A stretch of 64,000 nucleotides of DNA from Burkholderia pseudomultivorans (GCF_001718415.1 NZ_CP013378.1:1116001-1180000); one strand, 5' to 3'; positions 35,660 through 45,248 are shown, counted from the first letter of the stretch. Program-made: numbers and translations. The notes: generated by a model not told the origin, from the sequence alone.

Positions 35660-36739
35660 TCAGAGCGCGGCCGCGACCGCCTTGCCGACTGCCGTCGTAT
35701 CGGCGGTACCGCCCATGTCGGGCGTGCGCGGCCCGTTCACCAGCACCGTTTCGATCGCGCGCATGATGGCGTCGTGCGCGTCCTTGAAGCGTGCGTCGCC
35801 GTCGCCGAGGAAATCCAGCATCATCGCGCCGGACCAGATCATCGCGATCGGGTTGGCGATGTTCCTGCCGAAGATGTCCGGCGCCGAGCCGTGCACGGGC
35901 TCGAACAGCGACGGGAAGGTGCGCTCGGGGTTCAGGTTCGCCGACGCGGCAAGACCGATCGTGCCCGTGCATGCCGGGCCGAGATCCGACAGGATGTCGC
36001 CGAACAGGTTCGAGGCGACGACCACGTCGAAGCGGTCCGGCTGCAGGACGAAACGCGCGGAGAGAATGTCGATGTGCTGCTTGTCCCACGCGATCTCCGG
36101 ATAGCCGGCCGCGACCGCCGCGACGCGCTCGTCCCAGTACGGCATGCTGACCGCGATGCCGTTCGACTTGGTCGCCGCCGTCAGCTTCCTGCGCGGGCGC
36201 GTATTCGCGAGTTCGAACGCGTACTTGAGGATGCGGTCGACGCCGTGACGCGTGAACACCGACTCCTGCAGCACGAATTCACGATCGGTGCCTTCGAACA
36301 TCTTGCCGCCGACCGACGTGTATTCGCCTTCGGTGTTCTCGCGCACCACGTAGAAATCGATGTCGCCGGGCTTGCGGTTCGCGAGCGGGCACGGCACGCC
36401 GGGCAGCAGGCGCACGGGACGCAGGTTCACGTACTGGTCGAATTCGCGGCGGAACTTCAGCAGCGAGCCCCACAGCGAAATATGGTCGGGCACCTTGTCG
36501 GGCCAGCCGACCGCGCCGAAGTAGATCGCATCGTAGCCGCGCAGCGTCTCGAACCAGTCGTCCGGCATCATCTTGCCGTGCTGCAGGTAGTAGTCGCAGC
36601 TCGCCCACTCGAAATGCGTGAACTCGAGGTTCAGGCCGAACTTCGCGCATGCGGCCTGCAGCACGCGCACGCCTTCGGGCATCACTTCCTGGCCGATGCC
36701 GTCGCCGGCGATCGCGGCGATCTTGAACGTCTGGGTCAT
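35660..36739 (-). CDS. dmlA: D-malate / tartrate dehydrogenase (decarboxylating)
   Basis: A 359-aa beta-decarboxylating dehydrogenase of the isocitrate/isopropylmalate superfamily. Key blocks: IAGDGIGQEVMPEG (N-terminal), NLRPVRLLPG (substrate Arg), YVVRENTEGEYTSVGG, and ASNLFGDILSDLGPACTG with the metal Asp residues, then EPVHGSAPDI. It converts D-malate to pyruvate, CO2 and NADH; relatives act on tartrate. In E. coli, dmlA (yeaU) neighbours yeaVWX, and in carnitine clusters this enzyme handles the malate formed. It runs convergent to the XRE-PAS gene. The start at 36739 follows GGAGAACCGGAA. Confidence 0.87.
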   Translation of the reverse strand: MTQTFKIAAIAGDGIGQEVMPEGVRVLQAACAKFGLNLEFTHFEWASCDYYLQHGKMMPDDWFETLRGYDAIYFGAVGWPDKVPDHISLWGSLLKFRREFDQYVNLRPVRLLPGVPCPLANRKPGDIDFYVVRENTEGEYTSVGGKMFEGTDREFVLQESVFTRHGVDRILKYAFELANTRPRRKLTAATKSNGIAVSMPYWDERVAAVAAGYPEIAWDKQHIDILSARFVLQPDRFDVVVASNLFGDILSDLGPACTGTIGLAASANLNPERTFPSLFEPVHGSAPDIFGRNIANPIAMIWSGAMMLDFLGDGDARFKDAHDAIMRAIETVLVNGPRTPDMGGTADTTAVGKAVAAAL

Positions 36740-36982
36740 TTCCGGTTCTCCGTGTCTGTCGTTGGTTGCGTCTTGCGTCCGGTTCGATGCGCCGGTGTGC
36801 GACGCTCGGGCGGCGTGCGCGGATGCACGCAGCGCATGGACGACAGGATGCCGGAAAGTGCGGCGCGGATAATCGGCTCGACCGGGGATGCGTCGTACAC
36901 GAATCGTGGACAATCGCGGAGCGGCCCGGGGATGCCGCGCATCGGCGCGGCGCCGGCAACCGAGCGCGCCATGCGCGCCCGC

Positions 36983-38398
36983 TCAAACCTCCGTTTCGGC
37001 AAGCCTGCTGCCGTCCCGCTCGCGTGGCACCCGCGCCTGCGCCGCGCCCAGATTGCTCCATGCGATCACCGCCCCGGCCACCAGCAGCAGCGCCGATACG
37101 AGCAGCGCCTGCCCCATGCCGCGGATGAACGACGCGCGATCGGCATGACGCACGAAGAACCCGAACACGGCGACGCCCATCACGCCGCCGACCTGACGGG
37201 CCGCATTCAGCAGCCCCGATGCGATCCCCGCCTGCGTGCGACATACCGCGCCGAGCATCGCGTGCGTGATGGTCGGTATCGTCAACGCAACGCCGCCACC
37301 CGCGACCAGCATCGCTGCGGCAAGCAGGCCGTGCGATTGCGCATCCAGCGCCGGCCACATCGCCAGATAGCCGGCCGCTGAAACCAGCAGACCGGCCGTC
37401 GCCAGCGCGCGCGCGCCGACCCGGTCGGCCAGCCGCCCGGCGACGATGTTCATGACCATCAGCACGCCCATCATCGGCAGGAAGGCGAGACCGGTGCGTA
37501 CCGGCGTCGCGTGCCAGATCGACTGGAACAGCAGGCTCAGCGCAAAGACGATGCCGTAGAACACCAGGTTCGCGATCATGCCGATCACGGTCGTGCTGCG
37601 AACGGTCCGGTCCTGCCACAGCGCGGCCGGCAACATCGCGGCGGGGTTGCGCGCCTCCAGCCGCACGAATGCAATGCCCAGCGCGACGCATAGCGCGAAC
37701 ATGCCGAGGACGACCGGACTTCCCCAGCCCAGCGCGCTCGCTTCGGTCGACGCGAACGTCAGCGTCGCGAGCGCGAGCGCGCCGGTCAACTGGCCGGGAA
37801 CGTCGAGACTGCGATCGGGTTGCGCGGCCATCGCCGGCGCGAAGCGCCACGTCATCCAGATACCCGCGATACCGACGGGCACGTTGACGAGGAAGATGCT
37901 GCGCCAGCCGCAGGCGGCCACGAGCACGCCGCCGATCACCGGCCCCGCTGCCAGCGCAATGCCGCCGCCCGCGCCCCACCATCCGATCGCCCGGCCGCGC
38001 GCCGCTTCGTCCTGAAACGCGACGCGCAGCACGGCCAACGAATTCGGCACGAGCAGCGCCGCGCCGATGCCCTGCACGAGCCGCCACGCGATCAACGCCG
38101 GCAGCGACGGCGCGAGTCCGCAGCCGATCGACGACAGCGTGAAGATCGCGTAGCCGGCCATGAACACGCGCGTCGCACCGAAGCGGTCGCCCAGCGCGCC
38201 GGCCATCAGCAGCGACGACGCAAAAACGAGCGCATACGCGTTGACGACCCACTGCAGGCCCGTGACGTCGGCGCGAAAGGCGGCGCGCAATGCATCGAGC
38301 GCGACATTGACGACGCTGACGTCGACCAGCACGACGACGAAACCCAGACAGGCCGCAGCCAGCACCAGGCCGGGATGATGTTTTGACGATGCACGCAT
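36983..38398 (-). CDS. MFS drug efflux transporter, DHA2 (EmrB/QacA) family
   Basis: A 471-aa inner-membrane transporter with about 14 hydrophobic helices. DHA2 motifs: LDALRAAFRADVTGLQWVVNAY in helix 2, GDRFGATRVF (motif A), and AFQDEAARGRAIGWWGAGGG. It exports drugs or toxic compounds with proton exchange; no membrane-fusion partner is present. It diverges from a LysR gene at 38497, its likely regulator. The start is ATG 38398. Confidence 0.85.
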   Translation of the reverse strand: MRASSKHHPGLVLAAACLGFVVVLVDVSVVNVALDALRAAFRADVTGLQWVVNAYALVFASSLLMAGALGDRFGATRVFMAGYAIFTLSSIGCGLAPSLPALIAWRLVQGIGAALLVPNSLAVLRVAFQDEAARGRAIGWWGAGGGIALAAGPVIGGVLVAACGWRSIFLVNVPVGIAGIWMTWRFAPAMAAQPDRSLDVPGQLTGALALATLTFASTEASALGWGSPVVLGMFALCVALGIAFVRLEARNPAAMLPAALWQDRTVRSTTVIGMIANLVFYGIVFALSLLFQSIWHATPVRTGLAFLPMMGVLMVMNIVAGRLADRVGARALATAGLLVSAAGYLAMWPALDAQSHGLLAAAMLVAGGGVALTIPTITHAMLGAVCRTQAGIASGLLNAARQVGGVMGVAVFGFFVRHADRASFIRGMGQALLVSALLLVAGAVIAWSNLGAAQARVPRERDGSRLAETEV

Positions 38399-38446
38399 GC
38401 GCAGCTCCGTTCGAACAGGAAAGCGTCAAGCGTAGAGAATCGCCTT

Positions 38447-38475
38447 CTGTGCGAATATTCCGCAAAACCGCACAG
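38447..38475. promoter_or_regulatory. Inverted repeat in the efflux pump / LysR promoter
   Basis: CTGTGCG (38447-38453) and CGCACAG (38469-38475) are perfect 7-base arms around an A+T-rich 15-base spacer, in the 98-base gap between divergent genes. A typical position for a LysR-family site. Confidence 0.45.
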
Positions 38476-38496
38476 CAAACCGGAGAAAATGCACCG

Positions 38497-39351
38497 ATGT
38501 TCGACTGGGAGAACCTGCGCTGCTTCGTGGCCGTCGCGCAATCGGGCAGCCTGTCGGCCGCCGCCCGGCGGCTGAAGGTCGATCACGCGACGGTCAGCCG
38601 GCGCGTGAGCGCACTCGAAAGCGAACTGAAAGTCCGGCTGCTCGACCGGTTGCCGCGCGCATGCCGGCTGACGGCCGCCGGCACGCAGGTGCTCGCGTTC
38701 GCGCAGAAAATGGAGGAAAACGCGTTCGCGATCGAGCGGCTCGCGCTGGCCGAACATCTGCCGATGCACGGGACGGTGACGGTCAGCGTTCCGCCCGTTC
38801 TCGCGAGCAACTTCTTCGCGAACCATCTTCATGCATTCGCGCGCCTGCATCCCGGCATCCGGCTCGCGCTGGTCAGCCAGGTGCAAAGCGTGTCCCTCGG
38901 ACGCCGTGAAGCGGATATCGCGATCCGCCTGTTCCGGCCCGAGGAACCGCAAAGCGTCACGCGCAAGCTCGGCGTGATGGCGTTCGCGCTCTATGCGAGT
39001 CGCGACTACGCGCACGCGTCGCAACCGGATCGATGGGCGTTCATCGCCTACGACGCGCAATACGCGGAAATGCCGCATCAGAAATGGCTGCAGTCGATCG
39101 CCGACGGTCGGCGCATCGCGTGCGAGGTCAGCGACATCACGACGCAACAGGCGGCCGCGCGCACCGGCATCGGCGTCGCCGGCCTGCCGGTGTTCATCGG
39201 CGACAACGATCCTGCATTGCAGCGCCTGCCGTTCGACGGCGAACCGTTCCATCGAGAAATCTGGCTGGTCGTGCATGCCGATCTCCGGCGTTCGCCGTTG
39301 ATCCGCGCGGTGATCGATTTCGTTTCGGAGACGGTCGGGACCACGTTTTGA
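38497..39351 (+). CDS. LysR-family regulator of the adjacent efflux pump
   Basis: A 284-aa LysR regulator with an N-terminal winged helix (LRCFVAVAQSGSLSAAARRLKVDHATVSRRVSALE) and a substrate-binding half ending at residue 284. The start ATG at 38497 is backed by GGAG at 38482 (spacing about 11). It diverges from the DHA2 transporter, the classic regulator-target pair. The inducer is unknown. Confidence 0.87.
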   Translation: MFDWENLRCFVAVAQSGSLSAAARRLKVDHATVSRRVSALESELKVRLLDRLPRACRLTAAGTQVLAFAQKMEENAFAIERLALAEHLPMHGTVTVSVPPVLASNFFANHLHAFARLHPGIRLALVSQVQSVSLGRREADIAIRLFRPEEPQSVTRKLGVMAFALYASRDYAHASQPDRWAFIAYDAQYAEMPHQKWLQSIADGRRIACEVSDITTQQAAARTGIGVAGLPVFIGDNDPALQRLPFDGEPFHREIWLVVHADLRRSPLIRAVIDFVSETVGTTF

Positions 39352-39491
39352 GCGTGAAGCCGCAGGGAGCGCGTGCGGGCCAGTGTTGGATTGTCCCTTC
39401 GTCGCCTTTGTCGGGCGCGCCGGCTCGAAAAACAGGCCCAAGCCGTAAAGCGCGGGCCGAGCGGAGATAACGACAACACAACACCGCTGCC

Positions 39492-40418
39492 CTACCGCGC
39501 AAGCATCAGATCAAGATTCTGCACCGCGGCACCCGATGCGCCCTTGCCGAGATTGTCGAACACCGCCGACAGCAGCACGTGTCCGTGCTCCCTATTCGCA
39601 AACACGTGCAAGTGCATGTCGTTCGTGCCGTTCAGCGCTTGCGGATCCAGATGCGTCAGCGCGCACGATTCGTCCAGCGGCAACACGCGTACATGCGTCG
39701 CGTCCGCATAGTGACGCGCGAGGCACGCGTGCAACATGGCGCCATCCACGCCGGGCGCCAGCATCCGCAATGCCAGCGGCACCGTCAGCACGATTCCCTG
39801 ACGAAACGCGCCGTACGCAGGCACGAAGATCGGGCGCTGCGCGAGCCCGGCGTGCTGCTGGATCTCCGGCGCGTGCTTGTGCGCGAGCGCCAGGCCATAT
39901 ACCTGATAGGCCGGCGCGGCGACCGCTCCCTGCCCCTCGTGCTCCTCCACGCCGGCGCGTCCGCGACCGGAGTAGCCGGATACCGCGTGGATGCTGAGCG
40001 GATAGTCGTCCGAAATGAGTCCCGCCGCTCGCAGCGGACGCAGCAAGCCGACTGCGCCGGTCGGATAGCAACCGGGATTGCTGACCCGACGTGCGTTCGC
40101 AATGCGCTCGGCCTGTCCCGGCGCCATTTCCGGAAAGCCGTAGGTCCAGCCCGGCTGGGTACGGTGCGCCGAACTGGCGTCTATGACCCTGACCGCCGGA
40201 TTGACGATCGCCTCCACGGCCTCGCGCGCGGCCGCATCCGGCAAGCAGAGGATCGCGATGTCGCAGGCATTGACGGCTTCCGCGCGCCGCCGCGGATCCT
40301 TGCGCTCGGCGGCGGGCAGCGTGAACAGCCTGAGGTCGGTCCGGTCGCGCAGCCGTTCGTGGATCTGCAAGCCGGTGGTGCCTTGGTCGCCATCGATGAA
40401 AACAACGGGAGGGCTCAT
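39492..40418 (-). CDS. argC: N-acetyl-gamma-glutamyl-phosphate reductase, type 2
   Basis: A 308-aa protein: an N-terminal Rossmann fold ([19 protein letters not shown]), catalytic Cys117 in [11 protein letters not shown], and the [12 protein letters not shown] segment. The short type 2 form of ArgC reduces N-acetylglutamyl phosphate in arginine synthesis. It stands apart from other arg genes, so it may be a second copy or act on another acyl phosphate. It diverges from a LysR gene across a 24-base palindrome. The frame stays open upstream, but the start at 40418 (after GTATGA) matches the family's N-terminus. Confidence 0.85.
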   Translation of the reverse strand: MSPPVVFIDGDQGTTGLQIHERLRDRTDLRLFTLPAAERKDPRRRAEAVNACDIAILCLPDAAAREAVEAIVNPAVRVIDASSAHRTQPGWTYGFPEMAPGQAERIANARRVSNPGCYPTGAVGLLRPLRAAGLISDDYPLSIHAVSGYSGRGRAGVEEHEGQGAVAAPAYQVYGLALAHKHAPEIQQHAGLAQRPIFVPAYGAFRQGIVLTVPLALRMLAPGVDGAMLHACLARHYADATHVRVLPLDESCALTHLDPQALNGTNDMHLHVFANREHGHVLLSAVFDNLGKGASGAAVQNLDLMLAR

Positions 40419-40510
40419 ACGTGAATACTCCGGTGACTGCGAGTGATAACGGATCGATCGACGAAACGAACGAGCCCTTATGTTCGGCCGACGGCTAGAA
40501 TAGGGAAAGT

Positions 40511-40534
40511 TGAATTTCACAACGCTGAAATTCA
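40511..40534. promoter_or_regulatory. 24-base palindrome, candidate LysR operator between argC and lysR
   Basis: TGAATTTCA (40511-40519) and TGAAATTCA (40526-40534) are perfect 9-base arms around CAACGC. It lies 24 bases before the LysR ATG and about 95 bases before the argC start, inside a short A+T-rich block. Length and symmetry fit a LysR dimer site. Confidence 0.65.
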
Positions 40535-40558
40535 GTTTTTCTGAATCAGGATGCCGAC

Positions 40559-41443
40559 ATGCGAGAAATCAGCCTGGACCGCCTGCGCACGCTGGTCGCC
40601 ATTGCCGAGCGCGGCTCGTTCGCCGATGCGGCACGCGCGCTGCATCTCGCGCCGCCGACGGTCAGTCTCCACATCGCCGAACTCGAACAGCGGCTCGGCG
40701 CGCCCCTTCTGTCGCGCAAGCGCGGGCACGTCCGGCCTTCCGCGATAGGCGAGTTGCTGGTGGAGCGCGCGCGCCGGCTGCTGGCCGACGCGGAGCAGGC
40801 GCTGGACGATATCCAGCGCCAGGTGCAGGGGCTCGAAGGCCGCGTGCGGCTCGGCGCGTCGACCGGTGCGATCGCGCACCTGTTGCCGCAGGCGCTCGAG
40901 GTGCTGCGCCGGCACCATGCCGCGATCGACGTTCAGGTCGCGGTCCTCACGTCGCAGGAAACGCTGTCCCGGCTCGCGGACGGCACGCTGGACGTCGGGC
41001 TGGTCGCGCTGCCCCAGCCGCCGACGGCCGGCCTCGTGATCAAGCCGTGGCGCCGCGACCCCGTGATGGCGTTCGTGCCCGCGCACTGGCGCTGTCCGGC
41101 GCGCATCACGCCGGAATGGCTCGCCACCCGCCCGCTGATTCTCAACGACGCAACCACCCGTCTGTCGCGTCTGACTGCCGAATGGTTCGCGGCCGCCGGC
41201 CATCATCCGGTGCCGCGCATCCAGCTCAACTACAACGACGCGATCAAGAGTCTGGTCGCGGCGGGTTACGGTGCCGCGCTGTTGCCGCACGAAGCCACGA
41301 CGCCGTTACCCGACAGCCGCATCGTCATGCGTGCGCTGCGCCCGGCGCTGTGGCGCCGGCTCGGGATCGCGCATCGCGCGGGATACGTCGAGCGCGCGAC
41401 GCAGCACGTGCTCGATGTGTTGTGGGATCTGCGACTGGCATAA
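40559..41443 (+). CDS. LysR-family regulator
   Basis: A 294-aa LysR protein: winged helix at 5-64 ([39 protein letters not shown]), then an effector domain. The ATG at 40559 follows CAGGATGCC; an ATG at 40551 is out of frame. It diverges from the argC-type gene and has a strong palindrome in the shared promoter, so control of argC and of itself is likely. The effector is unknown. Confidence 0.87.
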   Translation: MREISLDRLRTLVAIAERGSFADAARALHLAPPTVSLHIAELEQRLGAPLLSRKRGHVRPSAIGELLVERARRLLADAEQALDDIQRQVQGLEGRVRLGASTGAIAHLLPQALEVLRRHHAAIDVQVAVLTSQETLSRLADGTLDVGLVALPQPPTAGLVIKPWRRDPVMAFVPAHWRCPARITPEWLATRPLILNDATTRLSRLTAEWFAAAGHHPVPRIQLNYNDAIKSLVAAGYGAALLPHEATTPLPDSRIVMRALRPALWRRLGIAHRAGYVERATQHVLDVLWDLRLA

Positions 41444-41522
41444 GCATCGGGACGGGTCGCTTCGGTTCGTTGCCGCAGAGCGCCGCCCGCTTGCGGCACG
41501 TCATGCGCTTGCGTTCGCCACC

Positions 41523-42368
41523 TCACCGCTCGGTCTCGTAAAGCAGGCCATACCCGTCCTTCGTCCGCCCGATCCGGGCGAAACCGGCTTCTCCCAGATG
41601 CATGCCGGCGATCAACAGCCCGTCCGAACTGGCCCGATCCAGAATCCGCGATCGCGTGGCGGCGGCCGCGGTCCCGTCCTGATCGAACGCGATCGAGACG
41701 TCCGGCCGCCGGATCTGGATGTGCGGGAAATGCACCACGTCTCCCCACACGAGCAGCCCCTGATCGCCGGACTCGAGCACATAACCGGTATGCCCGTCGG
41801 TATGCCCCGGCAGCGGCATCGCATGGATACCGGGAAGCACCTGCCCGTCGTCGAAGGTGCGCAGCGTGTCGCGATAGGCGTCGAACACCCGGCGTGCGAT
41901 CTGGAAGTTGCCGCGTGCGCGCTCGCTGGCGCGGGCGAGATTGCCGTCGTCCCGCCAGAACCGGACCTCTCGCCCGTGCGCAACCAGTTCCGCATTCGGG
42001 AAGGCCGCCTGCCCCGCATGATCGAGCAGTCCGCCGACATGATCGGGATGAGCGTGCGTGAGCAGGATCGTGTCGATCGCCGCGGGCTCGATGCCGGCCA
42101 GCGCCAGGTTGGCCTTCAGGCGACCGCCCCATTGCCGGATGCCGCCGGCCCCGCCGTCGACGAGAACGGTGCGGCCCGCTCCACGCACGACGTAGCAGTT
42201 GATATGCACGGCGTCGGGCGCCTGCTGCCCTGCTTCGCGCTGCATCCTCGATGCCTCCGACGTCTCGATATTGGACAGGAAGTCGAGGCTGGCGGTGAGA
42301 TAGCCGTCGCTGATGGCGGTAATCGTGTAATCCCCGACCGGCTGGCCGGGAAAGGCAAGCGTGGACAT
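41523..42368 (-). CDS. Metallo-beta-lactamase-fold hydrolase
   Basis: A 281-aa protein with the metal motif HAHPDH (His105, His107, Asp109, His110). Further ligands are in LPGHTDGHTGY and VWGDVVHFP. The family includes AHL lactonases and other esterases; no signal peptide is seen, so it is cytoplasmic. It is the last gene of a three-gene minus-strand run (43263 to 41523) that starts opposite a LysR gene. A lactone or ester of the pathway served by the two small upstream proteins is the likely substrate. Confidence 0.82.
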   Translation of the reverse strand: MSTLAFPGQPVGDYTITAISDGYLTASLDFLSNIETSEASRMQREAGQQAPDAVHINCYVVRGAGRTVLVDGGAGGIRQWGGRLKANLALAGIEPAAIDTILLTHAHPDHVGGLLDHAGQAAFPNAELVAHGREVRFWRDDGNLARASERARGNFQIARRVFDAYRDTLRTFDDGQVLPGIHAMPLPGHTDGHTGYVLESGDQGLLVWGDVVHFPHIQIRRPDVSIAFDQDGTAAAATRSRILDRASSDGLLIAGMHLGEAGFARIGRTKDGYGLLYETER

Positions 42369-42386
42369 CGTGTTGCTCCGGAACGG

Positions 42387-42713
42387 CTAGTTTCTGGCGT
42401 GAAGGTTCGATGCGGCATGACCGAAGCAACGGATGCGCGCCGCAAGACCGGTGCGAAGCGCGATCGCATGATCCAGCGCCTCCATGAACCGGGCCATGAC
42501 CGACGGCGTGCGAAACGTGTCGACCCGATAGCGGATGTCCACGAAGACCGGATGCCCATGCCCGTGCCGGACATCCACAAAAATGACGTGGACGTTCTTC
42601 AGCGCCGCTTCCAGAACGTTCGTGCAGAGTTCGACGCAGTCGCGCGAAAGCGCGGCAAGCGCTTCGTCGGACGGCATCCGCGTCGCATCGATATGGAAAG
42701 TGAGGTTAGGCAT
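42387..42713 (-). CDS. Small tautomerase-superfamily-like protein
   Basis: A 108-aa protein starting MPNLTFHIDATRMP, with a proline directly after the initiator Met, as in 4-oxalocrotonate tautomerase and MIF-like enzymes where Pro1 is catalytic. Length and the later FVDVRHGHGHPVFVDIRYRV segment fit a MIF/CHMI-sized tautomerase. It overlaps the preceding gene by 8 bases and is followed by the metallo-hydrolase after 18 bases. Assignment rests on the N-terminus and size, so it is tentative. Confidence 0.55.
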   Translation of the reverse strand: MPNLTFHIDATRMPSDEALAALSRDCVELCTNVLEAALKNVHVIFVDVRHGHGHPVFVDIRYRVDTFRTPSVMARFMEALDHAIALRTGLAARIRCFGHAASNLHARN

Positions 42714-43263
42714 CGCGGGCCCGGGCCGGTGCAGTCGAAACGGAGCGGGCGCGGGTCAGCTGCTTCGTCATCGGCAGGTAAAGATGAATGTCTTCGACAA
42801 CGCGCTCGGCAAGCCGCGCGTTGTCCCGCGGCAGGACCGCGAGCCAGCGGCGCGGCGGAAACTGCTCGAGCCCGACGGCCTGCATCGCCAGCGGCGCCGC
42901 GCCGATCCGGATCAGCGGATCGGGACCGCTTGCGCAAAGCGCGAGACATTCGTCGTCGTTGACCGCCGGTGCCAGGCCGATATCGCTGTAGAGATTGCGA
43001 TGCCAGTCGGTGATGTGCGGCTGCCATCTCGCGAAATTGCCGCCGCCTTTCTCGCGATATTCGTCGCTGCTCAGCACGTCGGGACCGTCGATCGTATGAA
43101 CGGCCAGATAGACGGGGCACCCGGCGCTTGTCGCCCTGAACCGCTGAGAGGTCTGGAACCCGGCCACCGAAATCAGCGCAGGCAGCTTTTCGAGGCTGTA
43201 GAAGTCGTTCCATTCGGCTTCGCTGTCGGGATCGGCGAAACTGCATTCCACGGTATAGATCAT
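42706..43263 (-). CDS. Unknown protein with dimeric alpha+beta barrel-like N-terminus
   Basis: A 185-aa protein. The start MIYTVECSFADPDSEAEWNDFY, followed by LPALISVAGFQTSQRFRA, resembles ferredoxin-like alpha+beta barrel proteins (EthD/ABM type) that bind small hydrophobic ligands. The rest is not recognised. It is the first gene of the run with the tautomerase-like and metallo-hydrolase genes (8-base overlap with the former). GGAGAGAATG-type sequence near the divergent LysR region marks the shared promoter. Not an assigned function. Confidence 0.6.
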   Translation of the reverse strand: MIYTVECSFADPDSEAEWNDFYSLEKLPALISVAGFQTSQRFRATSAGCPVYLAVHTIDGPDVLSSDEYREKGGGNFARWQPHITDWHRNLYSDIGLAPAVNDDECLALCASGPDPLIRIGAAPLAMQAVGLEQFPPRRWLAVLPRDNARLAERVVEDIHLYLPMTKQLTRARSVSTAPARARDA

Positions 43264-43429
43264 CGGTTCGTCCTTCGGAGAGAATGCGCGTCAAGCTGCA
43301 AAACGCTGAATGCTCAGTGCAGTAACGTCATGCTAAGCTCGCATTTGCCGCAGATAAAACGAAATAAAGTCAGGCTTCAGTGACATTTGCTCAAGCTGAC
43401 CTCACTCCATCCCGATCGGCGAGATACCC

Positions 43430-44314
43430 GTGCCACGCAAGATTCCGAGCAATTCCGCGCTGCAGGCGTTCGAGGCCGCGGCTCGACACGGCAGCTTCGC
43501 GCGGGCCGCCGACGAGTTGGCCCGAACCGAAGGCGCCGTCAGCCGTCAGATCGGCCGGCTCGAAGCATTCCTCGGCGTCCCCCTGTTCGAGCGAATCGGC
43601 AACCGGGTCCGACTGGCGCCCAACGGGGCGCGATACGCGCTGCAGGTCCGCGAGATGCTGGACCGTCTGGAGCGGGACAGCCTGTACCTGATGGGGCAGC
43701 CCGCCGAAGGCGCGAGCATCGATATCGCCGCCATTCCGACCTTCGCCACGCGCTGGCTGATTCCGCGGCTGAAGCGTTTTCAACACGCGCATCCGAATAT
43801 CACGGTGCATATCGCCGAGCGCATGGAGCCGTTCCTGTTGTCGGGCAGCGGTTTCGATGCGGCCATTCATTTCGAGCATCCGGCATGGGCGGGGATGCAT
43901 CTGCATCCGCTGCTGGAGGAAGTGCTGGTGCCCGTCTGCAGTCCCGCGCTGCTCGCGCAGGCCGGACCGAACCCGTCGCTGGACGAACTGCCGCGCCTGC
44001 ACCGGCGACAAAACCCGGACGCGTGGCAGGCTTATGCGCAGGCGGCCGGCATCACGCTGACCAATTGCGCGGTCGGCGCGCGTTACGATCTCCACGCGAT
44101 GCTGATCGAAGCGGCGCTGGCCGGCCTCGGCGTCGCGCTGGTGCCGCGTCTTTATGTCGGCGCAGAACTCGAACAGGGCCGGCTGGTCGCGCCCTGGCCC
44201 GACGGCAGCGCGATCACCAAGACCTTCTGCCTCGTCCTGCCCGAACCGCTCGAACTGGCTGGCGAACCACTGCGGGCCTTCGCGAAATGGATCGTCGGTG
44301 AAGCGCGCGAATGA
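43430..44314 (+). CDS. LysR-family regulator (GcvA-like)
   Basis: A 294-aa LysR protein starting with GTG at 43430 after GGCGAGATACC. The winged helix reads ALQAFEAAARHGSFARAADELARTEGAVSRQIGRLEAFLG. The PFLLSGSGFDAAIHF and RTFATRWLIPRLKRF-like blocks are of the GcvA/AmpR branch. It diverges from the three-gene hydrolase operon beginning at 43263 and probably controls it. The effector is unknown. Confidence 0.85.
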   Translation: MPRKIPSNSALQAFEAAARHGSFARAADELARTEGAVSRQIGRLEAFLGVPLFERIGNRVRLAPNGARYALQVREMLDRLERDSLYLMGQPAEGASIDIAAIPTFATRWLIPRLKRFQHAHPNITVHIAERMEPFLLSGSGFDAAIHFEHPAWAGMHLHPLLEEVLVPVCSPALLAQAGPNPSLDELPRLHRRQNPDAWQAYAQAAGITLTNCAVGARYDLHAMLIEAALAGLGVALVPRLYVGAELEQGRLVAPWPDGSAITKTFCLVLPEPLELAGEPLRAFAKWIVGEARE

Positions 44315-44420
44315 GCAGCGCGTCGCACTGTCGCACGTGGCTCAAACTCACGCGGCATTCGACAGCGCCTTCCGGATCGCCGACAATCATCGGACAAAAT
44401 TTCACGAGAGACCGCCGGAC

Positions 44421-45248
44421 ATGGAAGACGAATGGGAAGCATTGTCCCGGCGTCGCGCAGAAATCGAAGCGCGTCTGGCAGCGGCGCCCGTCGTGATGGT
44501 CGAAGGAATCGCGGATCCGACCGGCGTCGCGGCGATCAAGCTCGGCGACGCGCAACAGTGGACGTTGCGATTGACGCTGGACGCATGGCGCGTGGCCGGC
44601 GAACCATGGCAGGACGGTCCACTGAATCTGACGCGACGGGCCGATGACGACGAAATCGAGCGGTATCGGCAAGCGGCAAGGCCGCTTCAGCCGATCCGGA
44701 TGCCGGCCCGCCTGCTGATGGATGCGAGTCCGGCCCGGCCGGAGGCCTGGCTCGACGCGCTGCCGACGCCGATCGACGATCCCGAACTGGCCGAGCGTGC
44801 GCGTCAGCTTCAGCTGCCCGTCACCTACGAGGACACGCTGTTCGGCACCTGCCGGTTCGACAGGCGCGTCGGCTGGTTCGAAGCGCATGCAAACTGGAAC
44901 GGCGCCGACGTTCGGCTTTACCTCGAAGCCGCAACGGTGGAGACGTTGCCGTCCGTACTGGAGCACGCGCATGCGCTATGGCGCGACGCCGCGACCTGGG
45001 ATGCACGCGTCTCCGAGCAGGCCGTTGCCGATCTGCTGAAGCTGAAGCAGTCCACATGGATGGAGGAAGGCGAATCCGAGGTGTCGGCCGACGACTTCAA
45101 ACGGCGACTCGCGCTGCAATCGATCTCGATCGACGCGCAGGCCGGATTCGAATTCTGCTTCGCCGACGGCGACCTGTTTTTCGGGCATGTGGTCGTGGTC
45201 GACGGCAGCCTGGATCGAGGGCCGAGGAGCGCGCGTATCGCAGGGTGA
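44421..45248 (+). CDS. DUF2262 protein
   Basis: A 275-aa soluble protein. The second half matches DUF2262: GTCRFDRRVGWFEAHANWNG, LYLEAATVETL, AVADLLKLKQSTWMEEGESEVSADDF, FEFCFADGDLFFGHVVVV. This domain is found in immunity-like and housekeeping-unlinked proteins, and its function is not established. The start ATG at 44421 follows GAGAGACCGCCGG. No partner toxin is seen nearby. A single gene by spacing (106 bases after LysR). Confidence 0.65.
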   Translation: MEDEWEALSRRRAEIEARLAAAPVVMVEGIADPTGVAAIKLGDAQQWTLRLTLDAWRVAGEPWQDGPLNLTRRADDDEIERYRQAARPLQPIRMPARLLMDASPARPEAWLDALPTPIDDPELAERARQLQLPVTYEDTLFGTCRFDRRVGWFEAHANWNGADVRLYLEAATVETLPSVLEHAHALWRDAATWDARVSEQAVADLLKLKQSTWMEEGESEVSADDFKRRLALQSISIDAQAGFEFCFADGDLFFGHVVVVDGSLDRGPRSARIAG

